Source of the DNA: Vitis vinifera
Taxonomy: Eukaryota; Streptophyta; Magnoliopsida; Vitales; Vitaceae
Direction of reading: 5' to 3'
Length of the DNA: 64,000 nucleotides
Assembly: GCF_030704535.1 (NCBI RefSeq)
Contig: NC_081811.1
Span: 5,063,001-5,127,000 of the forward strand
Positions 22,665 through 34,600 of the stretch are shown one piece after another. The notes under the pieces are model-generated. The model ran no database searches. It worked only from the letters and a program-made list of their open reading frames with translations, and was not told the origin of the DNA. A program made the position numbers and the translations under genes. How positions within the stretch are numbered: position 1 is the first letter of the stretch; every line of letters starts with the position of its first letter.

Positions 22665-25600
22665 CTATCTACGCATCACTCGATGACGTTCTCGTTTGCG
22701 GAAGCGGTCAAGCATGAATTCATCTGTTGCAGCTTGCCTTCGTCCTGCAACTTCTGTGCTTGCATCCGGCAGTCTAGATCCCCCACCATTATCCTGTACA
22801 CCTTTGTCCTTGTACAGTTCAGGGTGTTCTGCAAAAATCTCATATCTGGTGAGCAAAAGGAAATGACACTCTGCAAAAATATAAGGTGTATAGAAGTATA
22901 ACAGCATGAGCCCCATTAACTCTTCATTAATGAAAGTAGTAATAGAAAAATTCAGAGAGAAGTTGCATAAACAACCCATCCATTGACTTCCAATTTTGGT
23001 AGAGAAGCTAGCTGAGATGTGGAAGCCTGTGAAGACGAGTCTTAAGCATCACATCAGCAGCAAGTGTCATATAACAGTTGCAAATGCCAAGAAAGCATGT
23101 GCTAGATCAATCCATGCATGTAATCTTTCGGTTTATGTGATGAATTTGATCTTAATCCTTTGACTATTTTAGTTTTTAGGAGTGCTTTGAGTCATGTAAT
23201 CAGAGTTTTATTTTAGGTATTTCAAGTTCCCCGGTTTTGCATCACTAGCTAAGCTGAAAAAATTAACAGAGAATCATATTATCATATCTTGTTTTGACTA
23301 ATTATCTACTGTTATATATTATCAAACAGAAGAAACAAAAAATTGCATGCAATGGCAAACCTCTTCTAAGCTTTTCAGCATAATCCCGACCACGTTGGAA
23401 ATAGTCTGCACTGTAGCTTGAGGGGATGTTAAATTCTGTTTTAGTTCGACCCATGAGCCTCTTGTCCTGCAATAGCTTTTTGGCTGCTTCTGTTTCCTCA
23501 ATGTTTCTCAGCTTGTACCTACAGACAATAGAAACCATGAAACAAAAACTTAACTCTAGGTAGAAAAAATTGCTCTAGGTGATCATGAAAATAAAAGGGT
23601 CATTTTACACTTCCACTTTCTTTCTAATGAAACCATACAGATAATGCTGTCCTCATGGCAGCAGTGCAGAATGTTAGCCAACCTTGGGAACTCTTTTTCT
23701 TTAATGTATATACACACATATAGATTCTAACACAATGAGTGAAAATATAACCATCTTCTATCACAAGATATAGTGCATACTCAACAGGGAGCTGAACCTC
23801 TGCTATCCCAGTAGTCCACTGAGTAGAGCTTTCTTCCGAGTTTCGCCTCTTCACCTGTGAGAAAACAATGGGAATTTGAAATACAATCAGGAAATATTGT
23901 TCCTTGTAATATAGAAGAAAATGTCAATCATCTTGTACAACAGCTGACAAATGATGGTCACCATAACAGACTATCGAAAACTTGAAAAGAGAAATATATT
24001 GTAGAGCAAATAATGTAGATGTAGAAGAGTAATGGAAAATCAATCTGATTTATATATATATATCTAAATATATATGTATATATATGTTGAGTATAATGAA
24101 TTTATAGTGTACAATCTTTCCTTTTTTTAATATAGGTCACATGTATGGTAGTTAGGACTCCTAGCCTTGTATATATATATTTTCTCAATTGTAAGTAGAC
24201 ACTACATGAATGAGAATTAAGGTTTTCTTCTCTCTCTCTCTTAACATGGTATCAGAGCCAAGGGAGAAAACCTAATTCTTTTCAGTTTCCCCGTGTCATC
24301 AATTCCGGGAAACCATCCTGTGACTATGTTTCATTCCGGTCACCTTCTCCAGACCCCAAAGCTTTCCGGTCGGTTGAATCGTCGTCAGAAAACATTCACC
24401 GCCGGCGACTTTTCCGGCGACGTCTTTTTCCGACACCACAAGTAGTGCCTGGAGGAGATCTCCAATTTTTCCCAAAGCACCGGAGCCAGAAAACCACCCA
24501 CGCGCCGGCCACGCGCGTTTTTCCGGCTGGCGACTGCATCTCACGCGCCGGCGCGTGAGCCACTTTCCGATGACGCGCTTCCTCCTCCAACCTCGCCTGA
24601 TGCCGACTAGCCACCCTTCATACCTGTTTCTGCCATCCGAGCCCTACACGTGCCTCTTTTGGGGTTCTTTTGCCTCCGCCGGCCCTCCGAACAGTTTTTC
24701 CGGCGTCCTTCGGCTATTTTTTCTCAACCCCAATCCCTGCACGTGCCTTAGGAAGTGTTCTTCTACCTTTCCAGTGGTGCCACAGTTGTTTTTTCTTTTC
24801 TATTTGGTCTCTCACACGGACGATTCTTCGGTTTTTCCTTCTTCAGCTGCATCTAAAGCCGTATTAGGGCTCTTTTCGATCCAAATATACTTCATTCTCC
24901 AGATAAGTGGATATGGCTACTAAAACTTCCATTTTTTCTTCTGTCATATCTGGATCTCCTATGATTACTTCGGAGAAATTGGTTGGCAGTGAAAATTATC
25001 TTTCTTGGTCTGCCTCTGTTGAACTTTGGTTTATGGGACAAGGATATGAGGATCACTTGGTTACACAAGAGGCAGATATCCCTGAGATTGAGTGCGTACA
25101 GTGGAGAAAGATAGATGTCCAGTTATGTAATGTATTATGGCAATCAGTTGATCCTAAGATCCTTCTTCATCTTCGGGCCTACAAAACTTGTTTTAAATTT
25201 TGGACTCAGGCCAAAGGATTATACACGAATGATATCCAGCGTCTTTATAAGGTGGCTTCTGCTATTGTCCATATCAGCCAACAGGACTTGGATCTATCTA
25301 CTTATATTGGCCAAATTGCCTCTCTTAAGGAGGAGTTCTTGACTGTGATGCCTCTTACTCTTGATGTTGGGGCTCAACAAACACAGCTTGATAAGTTCTT
25401 CATGGTCCTTACTCTTATTGGCCTCCGTTCGGATCTTGAGTCTGTCCGCGATCAAATTCTTGGTAGTTTATCAGTTCCGTCCTTGGATGATGTGTTTGCT
25501 CGCCTCCTTCGTATCTCGTCCACTCAGACTTTGCCATCTGATAGCATTTCAGATTCTGCTGTGTTAGTTTCTCACACTACCTCTCGAGGAGGATGCAGTG

Positions 25601-28600
25601 GTAACCGAGGTAGAGGCCAACATCCTCATTGCACCTATTGCAATAAACTTGGCCACACTCGCGATCGTTGCTATCAGTTACATGGACGGCCTCCTCGCAC
25701 TGCCCATGTGGCCCAGTCCTCTGATTCTCAGCTGCCTCAGCCTCCGAGCTCCTCCGCATCTCAGGCATCTCAGGCTTCTGTTGCCTCTGTTGCCCAGCCT
25801 GGTAATGCTTCTGCCTGCCTTACTCACACATCTTCTCTTGGACCTTGGATTCTAGATTCTGGAGCTTCTGATCACATATCTGGTAATAAGGATCTTTTCT
25901 CCTCTATTACTACTACCTCTGCTTTACCTACTGTTACCTTAACTAATGGTTCTCAAACTGTAGCTAAAGGTATTGGTTTGACCCTTCCTCTGCCTTCTCT
26001 ACCTCTCACTTCTGTCTTTTATACTCCTGAATGTCCTTTTAATCTTATTTCCATTAGCAAAATCATTCGTACTCTTAATTGCTCTATTACCTTTTCTGAT
26101 AAATTTGTGACCTTGCAGGACCGGAGTACGGGGAAGACGATTGGCATAGGACGTGAGTCTCAAGGCCTCTATCACCTCACCTCAGATTCATCTCCTGCAG
26201 TTTGCATTTCCACTGATGCTCCTCTCCTCATTCATAGTCGTTTGGGCCACCCTAGTCTCTCCAAGTTTTAGAAGATGGTCCCTCGTTTTTCCACTTTGTC
26301 GTTGCTTTCGTGTGAGTCATGTCAGTTTGGGAAACATACTCGTGTCTCGTTCCCAAAGTGTTTGAATAATCTGACAAAGTCTCCTTTTGAGCTTGTCCAC
26401 ACTAATGTTTGGGGTCCTTGTCGGACTGCGTCTACTTTAGGATTTCAATATTTTGTCACTTTCATTGATGACTATTCTCGATGTACTTGGTTATTTTTAA
26501 TGAAAAATTGAGTTGAGTTATTCTCTATTTTCCAGAAATTTTATGCTGAAATCCAGACCCAGTTCAATATTTCTATTCGTGTGTTACGCAGTGATAATGC
26601 CAGGGAATATTTTTCAGCCCCATTTACTTCATTTATGTCTCATCATGAGATTCTTCATCAGTCTTCTTGTGCTCATACACCTCAACAAAATGGGATAGCT
26701 GAACGCAAGAATCGACATCTTGTTGAGACAGCTCGTACTATCCTCCTCCATAGTAATGTTCCTTTTCGTTTTTGGGGGGACGCTATTCTTACCGCTTGTT
26801 ATTTGATTAATCGTATGCCCTCCTCTGTTTTACATGATCAGATTCCTCATTTCCTTCCTCCTCGTGTTTTTGGTTGTACTTGCTTTGTTCATATTCTTAC
26901 TCCTGGACAGGATAAACTTTTTGCCAAAGCCATGAAATGCCTCTTCTTAGGATATTCCAGACTTCAGAAGGGTTATCGTTGTTATTCCCTTGAGACTCAT
27001 CGATACTTTATCTCTGCTAATGTCACTTTCTTTGAGGACTCACCATTCTTTTCCACCACTTCTGAGTCTCTTCCTGTTTCAAAGTCTTGCCCCTTTCCAT
27101 TGTCTCCCCATCTGATGTTGTGCCTCCTCGACCACTTCAGGTTTATCATCGTCGCCCTCGTGTCGCTGCTCCTCTCCCTTTTGCTGAGGCACCTGCTGAC
27201 TCACTTCCTATCCCTTCGGCTTCTCCTACCCCGGCTCTGCCTTCTCCTGATGATTTACCCATTGCTATTCGGAAAGGTACTCGCTTTACTCGTAATCCTC
27301 ATCCTATTTACAATTTTTTGAGTTATCATCGATTATCTTCACCTTATTTTGCTTTTGTTTCTACTATATTCTCTGTTTCTCTTCCAAAGAGCACCCATGA
27401 AGCTCTTTCCCATCCAGGCTGGCGACAAGCAATGGTGGATGAAATGGCTGCTCTGCACTCTAATGGCACTTGGGATCTTATTGTTTTACCCTCTGGTAAA
27501 TCTACAGTTGGCTGTCGTTGGGTCTATGCAGTTAAGGTTGGTCTTGATGGTCAGGTTGATCACCTTAAGGCCCGCTTAGTTGCTAAAGGCTATACTCAGG
27601 TTTATGGTTCTGATTATGGTGACACATTCTCGCTTGTTGCCAAGATTGCTTCTGTCCGCTTGCTTCTCTCCATGGCTGCTATGTGTTCTTGGCCTCTTTA
27701 TCAGTTGGATATTAAAAATGCCTTCCTTCATGGTGATCTTGCCGAGGAAGTTTATATGGAGCAACCTCCTGGTTTTGTTGCTCAGGGGGAGTCTGGTTTA
27801 GTGTGCAGGTTACGCCGTTCTCTATATGGCTTGAAACAATCTCCTCGAGCATGGTTTGGCCGTTTTAGTTCTGTTGTTCAAGAGTTTGGCATGCTTCGCA
27901 ATACAGCAGACCATTCAGTTTTCTATCATCATAACTCCTTGGGGCAGTGTATTTATCTGGTTGTTTATGTGGACGACATCGTCATTACAGGCAGTGATCA
28001 GGATGGTATTCAGAAACTAAAGCAACATCTTTTTACCCACTTTCAGACCAAAGACTTGGGGAAATTCAAGTATTTCTTGGGAATTGAGATAGCTCAATCC
28101 AGTTCCGGTGTGGTCCTTTCCCAAAGGAAGTATGCTTTAAACATCCTGGAAGAAACTGGTATGTTAGACTGTAAACCGATAGACACACCTATAGATCCGA
28201 ATGTCAAACTTGTACCAGGACAGGGGAAGCCTTTAGGAGACCCTGGGAGATATCGACGGCTCGTAGGTAAATTGAACTATCTCACCATTACTCGTCCAGA
28301 CATTTCTTTTCCTGTGAATGTTGTTAGTCAATTCCTACAGTCACCATGTGATAGCCATTGAGATGCCGTAATCCGCATTCTTCGATATATCAAAAGTACA
28401 CCAGGCCAAGGTGTGTTGTACGAGAATAGAGGTCATACCCAGATTGTTGGTTACACAGATGCAGATTGGGCTGGCTCACCCATAGATAGACGTTCCACTT
28501 CAGGGTACTGTGTTTTTATTGGAGGTAATCTAATATCTTGGAAGAGTAAGAAACAAGATGTAGTGGCCAGATCTAGTGTTGAAGCTGAGTATCGAGCTAT

Positions 28601-31600
28601 GGGTTTGGCAACATGTGAACTCATATGGTTGAGACATCTTCTTCGAGAGTTGAGATTTGGAAAGGATGAACAGATGAAACTCATCTGTGATAACTAGGCC
28701 GCATTACATATTGCATCCAATCCAGTCTTTCATGAAAGGACCAAACATATTGAAGTTGATTGTCACTTCATTAGAGAGAAGATCGCATCAGGATGTGTTG
28801 CTACAAGTTTTGTTAATTCAAATGATCAACTAGCAGACATCTTCACCAAAATCTCTCAGAGGACCTAGAATTAAATACATTTATAACAAGCTTGGTGCAT
28901 ATGACGTATATGCTCCAGCTTGAAGGGGAGTGTTGAATATAATGAATTTATTGTGTACAATCTTTCCTTTTTTTAATATAGATCACATGTATGGTAGTTA
29001 GGACTCCTAGCCTTGTATATATATATTTTCTCAATTGTAAGTAGACACTACATGAATGAGAATCAAAGTTTTCTTCTCTCTCTCTTAACAATATATATTG
29101 CCAATAAATTCTAGGAAGTTTTTTCTCTTGATCCCTCCAATTGGTTGGTTGAGTGAGAACATAGCTTCAATGGCCAATCTCCCAGTTATTAAATCAGATT
29201 GATTTTCCATTACTCTTCCACATCTATATATGTATATATATATATGTATGTATGTATATGACCTTGTCCTGGTGTCATATGCAATGAAAATTTTCATAAA
29301 TATCTTATGTATTTTCTAACTCCTCTTCTTTGTTTTGAATTTTGGCATAATTCATGTTTTCATTGCATATGACCACAAGCGTTGGATCTGGAACACTGTG
29401 CACCAATCCCAAGGGTGAGACCACACTCTTCCACTCAGATGTGATAAACAAGTTTAATTTCATAGTTCTCATGAAAATCAAGTGGAACGAGGTTGAGTTT
29501 CCTGAAAATTGGCATTTTGCTAATGCTGTTCCAGCCATAGAGCAAAGATCTGAAATAATTGAACAAATTGTTCAATATTCTGATGGAGGAGGAGATCTGA
29601 TTTTCTCCAACTCTTTCCGTCATCCTAGCAACCCTAGAATTTCAGATTTTGAGCCCTTTAGAGCTTTAAGCTCTTCTATCCTAGTAAGAACCACTAGGGA
29701 AGAAGAAGGTTCCGATTTAACAAATCCTAAGAATATTAAGCTAACAAGTGTTAGAAGTCACACCAACGTGGCCAGACCATTTTACACAGAGAAAAATGAG
29801 TCTACACAGGAATCACAACAGGATGAGTCCCCTGTTATGTCTCCTACTTATTCCCAGATGATTAACACTATAAGCCTAAGTGATGAGGACTTTGAGATCA
29901 ACAAGGATCTCTTAAGAAATGACTTCTATTCTGAAGCCAATAAGGAAAGAAAAGATTGGTTCTTTAGCACTGTTCCTAAAGACATTAGAACCCTCTACCA
30001 AGAAGAATTCTATGCGTACTTAAGACAAGAAAAGAAAAACATTAAGTTTTGGATCTGGTTTGAACTCTTCAAACAAGAGGAATATCCAAATTATCCCTAT
30101 AAGGGTATCAACAACACATCTACAAAAACTAAGATATGGAAAACCAGTGACAACATTGTCATAGAATCCATTCATCCTCCTGAAGCTAAGATAGAAAAGA
30201 ATGTTAATGGAACCATAGTTAGAGTTTCACCTTTTAAGACTAAGTCAGAGGATAAAGGAACTGCTAGTGCAAATGATATTTGAGGAATCATGGAACAAAA
30301 CAACTACACTAATATGTTTCTTATGACCCTTGGTAATCAACTCAGCAGGGTTGAGGAGATCATTGAAACTCAAGATCACATTAAAAATTCTTTTGTTCAG
30401 AATGACAATAAGCCTTTGTTTAAGCCTTTTGAGTTCTCTAAGAAATTCCAGGATATCCTCATATTGATCAAGCTTTCATTGATAGAATTAGCCAAAAGGT
30501 TAAAGATAGCCTTGTTATTCCTGAAACACCTTTGCCTTCCCATAGGAGAATCAATTTGGTTAAAAGGAATATTAGTCTTGAAACAAAGGTTAATGGACCA
30601 ATTAAGATAACCAATGAACCTTCTATCGAAACGGCTTTTAGGATTAAGGACCATAGTGACAGCCAAGAGAAAAAACTTGCCTTTAATACTTTAACTATTA
30701 AGGACCTTTAAGAAGAAATAGGGCAATATAAGGAGGATATTAAGAACTTAAGACAACCTGCAAGTTTAGGGTCTTTTACCCTCCATAATCAAATCAATAG
30801 GGTTGGTATTTACCACAACAATTTTGATCAGGAAGACTTTGAAGAAGTTCTTGAATCCTCAAACTTAAATACTATTACTAGGGTTATCTTCCAAAGGTGG
30901 GAAGTTTCCCTTACTATAGTAATTAAGAATAAATTTGTCATTGATATCATTGCTTTGATTGATTCAGGGGCAACCTTGAATTGCCTTCAAGAAGGTCTAG
31001 TACCTACCCAGCTTTATGAGAAAACCAGACAAACTCTTTTTGGAGCCAATGGTAAAAAACTTACCATTAAGTATAAGTTGTCTGATGCTCATATTTGTAA
31101 CCAAGGTATTTGCATTAAGCAAACTTTCATTCTAGTTAAAGATCTCAAGGAAAAAACTCTCCTTGGAGTCCCCTTTTTAAGCTCTATCTTTCCTATGTGG
31201 GTAGATGACCAAGGTATAAGGACTAAGCTCTTAGATAAGGAAATTCTGTTTGAATTTGCCAACCCACCTGGTGAAAGAAGAATAAACACCTTAAAGGATC
31301 GGGTGATTATGGCTAAGGAAAACCACGTTAATCTCTTAAAACATGAGATTGTTATGGTTAGAATAGAAGAACAATTGAAGGTTAAGAAAACTCAAGATGT
31401 CATAGAAAGATTTAAGAATAAGATTATTAGAGAAGTTTGTTCTAACAATTCTAATGCGTTTTAGCACAAGAAGCAGCATGCGGTAGAGTTACCTTATGAG
31501 CCAGATTTTTGTGAGAAAAATATTCCCATTAAAGCGAGACCAAACCAGATGAACAAGGAATTATTAAGCTACTGTGAAAAGGAGATCCAAGATCTTCTTG

Positions 31601-34600
31601 ATAAGAAGTTGATAAGGAAGTCTAAGTCCCCTTGGAGTTGTTCAGCCTTCTATGTTAAAAAACATGCTGAATTAGAAAGAGGAACACCTAGACTAGTCAT
31701 CAACTACAAGCCATTATCATAAGCAAAGCGCCTGAGTGGGTTTCTAATAGCAGTCTTATACCAGCACAACACATTGTTTCTTTCCATTATCAGAACAGAA
31801 GACTTACACGGTTATCTTGCCCTCTGCAATTTTATGATATTTGTGTTGAACTCCTTATTAATCAAATCAAGCATTGGAGAGCTAGAATCATTAGCAGAGA
31901 TTTTGAAGCTTATCCAAAGAATATGGGATATCTCATTGTTGCAGATCCTTTTCACCAAATTTTCTGTAGTAAGAAATTGGATCCTCTACCGACCAAATCT
32001 GTTACTGAAGATATCAAGCTTCTAGAAGAGCATCATAAGGATTACACTCTACCCTAAGCATATTCCTCATGATACTCTGCAGACAAAAATATTATCCATC
32101 TAAGCAGTATCGGCACCGAAAGCATCAAGCATGTGACTCCACAGTCCAAAGCAGCCTACCAGTTGTTTTCCCCACCGAAAGTAAGATTCCTTGTTGAAAA
32201 ATCTAAAAGCGCTACTGTAAAATGTTACTGTTCACTTTTACTATTCATGCACGGGTTAACTATTCACAACAGTTGGTCAAAAAGCAAATAATGTTTTGTC
32301 TCCTGATTGGTATTGTTTAATATTCTCTTTTTGGCTATTTAAAGAGGCTTGATCCTCATTTGTAAGCACCTCTCATTTTCACTTTTCATTTTTCACTTCC
32401 AGCTTATGCTCTCCCTTCTCTCTCTCTCATCATGTAAGTCTTCCACCCCAAAGCTTTCCTCCCTTCTCTCATTGTAAGATATTCATCTCCTTTTATAAGT
32501 ATATTTTATGTTATACCTCCTATCATGGATGGTTTTTAAGCTATGTAATTATACAAGTATGTTTTATGTTATCATTATACCTCCTATTATGGATGGTTTT
32601 CAATTTATGTAATTAAAAGTTTGTGGTTCCTTCTCTTTAAATTTCTTGTTAAATATCTTATATATTTTCTGATTTCTCTTCTTTGTTTTGAATTTGGGCA
32701 TAATTCATGTTTTCATTGCATATGACCTTGTTAGGGCTCTGATACCATAGACACACAGGACAATGTCATATGCAATGAAAACATGAATTATGCCAAAATT
32801 TAAAATTAATTACATAAATTGAAAATCATCCATGATATGAGGTAAAATGAAAGCATAAAATAAAGTTAATTACATAGCTTAAAAACCATCCATCATAGGA
32901 GGTATAACATAAAACATAGTTATATAGGGAGATGAATATCTTACAATGGGAGAGGGGAGAAAATTTTTGAAGAAAGCTTTGGGCTGGAAGGCTTACATGA
33001 TGAGAGAGAAAGAAGAGAGAAGGGAGAGCATAAGCTGGAGAGAGGTGAAAACAAGAGGTAATGAGAGGTGATTACAAATGAGGATCAAGCCCCCTTAAAT
33101 AGCCAAAAAGAGAATATTAAATAATACCAATCAGGAGACAAGGCACTGTTTGCTTTTTGACTAACCGTTGTGAATAGTTAATCCGTGCATGAATAGTAAA
33201 AGTGAACGGCAACATTTTACTGTAGCACTTTTAGATTTTTCAGCAGGAATCTTACTTTTGGCGGAAAAGACGGCTGGTAGGCTGCTTTGGACTGTGGAGT
33301 CACATGCTTGATGCTTTCGGTGCTGAAACTGCTTAGATGGATAATATTCTTGTCTGCATAGTATCATGAGGAATATGCTTAGGGTAGAGTGTAGTCCTTA
33401 TGATGCTCTTATAGAAGTTTGATATCTTCAGTAACAGATTTGGTCGGTAAAGGATCCGATTTCTTACTGTAGAAAATCTGGTGAAAAGGATTTGCAGCAA
33501 TGAGATATCCCATATTCTTTAAATAAGCTTCAAAATCTCTGCTAATGATTCTAGCTCTCCAATGCTTGATTTGATTAATAAGGGGTTCAACACAAATATC
33601 AAAAAATTGCAGAGGGCAAAATAACCGAGTAGGTCTTCTGTTCTGATAGTGGAAAGAAACAATGTGTTGTGCTGGTATAAGACTGCCATTAGAAACCCAC
33701 TCAGGCGCTTTGCTGATGATAATGGCATCAACGAATTTCTTGTTCATTTTAAAACCTTGGGTTAGACCAAGAGCTATCTTTCTTCCAAACTTTGATGCTT
33801 TACTTGGATCTGAGCAGATGATTTGATGAACTAAACCGTAATCCAGAAGTAATTCTGGAGTTAAGATTAATTCCTCATTCTTAAATGGAAGGCTAATTGG
33901 CAAGTAATATTGCAGGTCAAGGCAAACACGACTGATTGTGAAATTTCTATTGCAGTTGCATAACATCTTCTTAATGCCTTGTTGGTACTGAATAAGTTCT
34001 TTGATAGTTCTACAAAGTTTAGAATCATCAAATTCTTTGTCCATGACCAAACTTAAACCTGGGACTCGAAGACCGATAGTGGCTGAGAGATAGATGTGAA
34101 GATCCTGGAGGTATGCTGAGATGAAGATTTGTTTTTCTTCAATTGAAGCCTTGGCTTTTCCAAAAATTAGGCAACGTAAATCCTGCACAAGAGAATATAA
34201 CTTCTTTTTCTTATGGAAATACATCCTTAACTTAAAGTAGTTCCACTCTTCCTCACTCAATTTTGCTACATCCACTAGTGGGATGGACTGCTTATTCTCA
34301 CCATTTTCCAGTGGGTAAAATGAGACTTGGGCTTTTAACATAAGCTGATGAAAGTCAACCAATTCTAGTTTCCTTTCTAAAGTCTGACATCTTTCCTGCA
34401 AATCAGAAATACAATTAATATATCCAGATAAAGGGTTAGTTTTATTAAGAGATGGATTTATGGGGAAGGAATCCTCCACAAAAGGTAGAGAATCAGAACT
34501 TAAATCTTTATCCCTGCTAGGGGATGCTGAAGGAATAGGATGTTTGGAGTAGCTGCAAGAACCTGCTACTTCAAAATGTTCATGATAGAGCCGCATGAAT

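Larger units (their letters stand above)
24085..29090 (+). mobile_element. RE1-type Ty1/copia element in intron 3 of the TLS1-like gene
   Basis: Short LTRs lie at 24085-24246 (162 bp) and 28931-29090 (160 bp). They start TGTTGA and end TTAACA, and differ at about five positions plus a 2-bp indel. The target duplication is atata (24080-24084 and 29091-29095), though in AT-rich DNA. The primer-binding site tggtatcagagcc follows the left LTR and a purine tract (gaaggggag) precedes the right one. It is oriented antisense to the host gene. Confidence 0.93.

Noticed and set aside
24299..24923. Open frames on both strands at the start of the RE1-type copia
   Set aside because: They lie in the GC-rich untranslated leader between primer-binding site and gag, with no recognisable domain.
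30290..30610. Separate small viral gene in the plus-strand pararetrovirus copy
   Set aside because: The same sequence in the minus-strand copy is continuous with the polyprotein region, so this is a frameshifted piece of ORF1.
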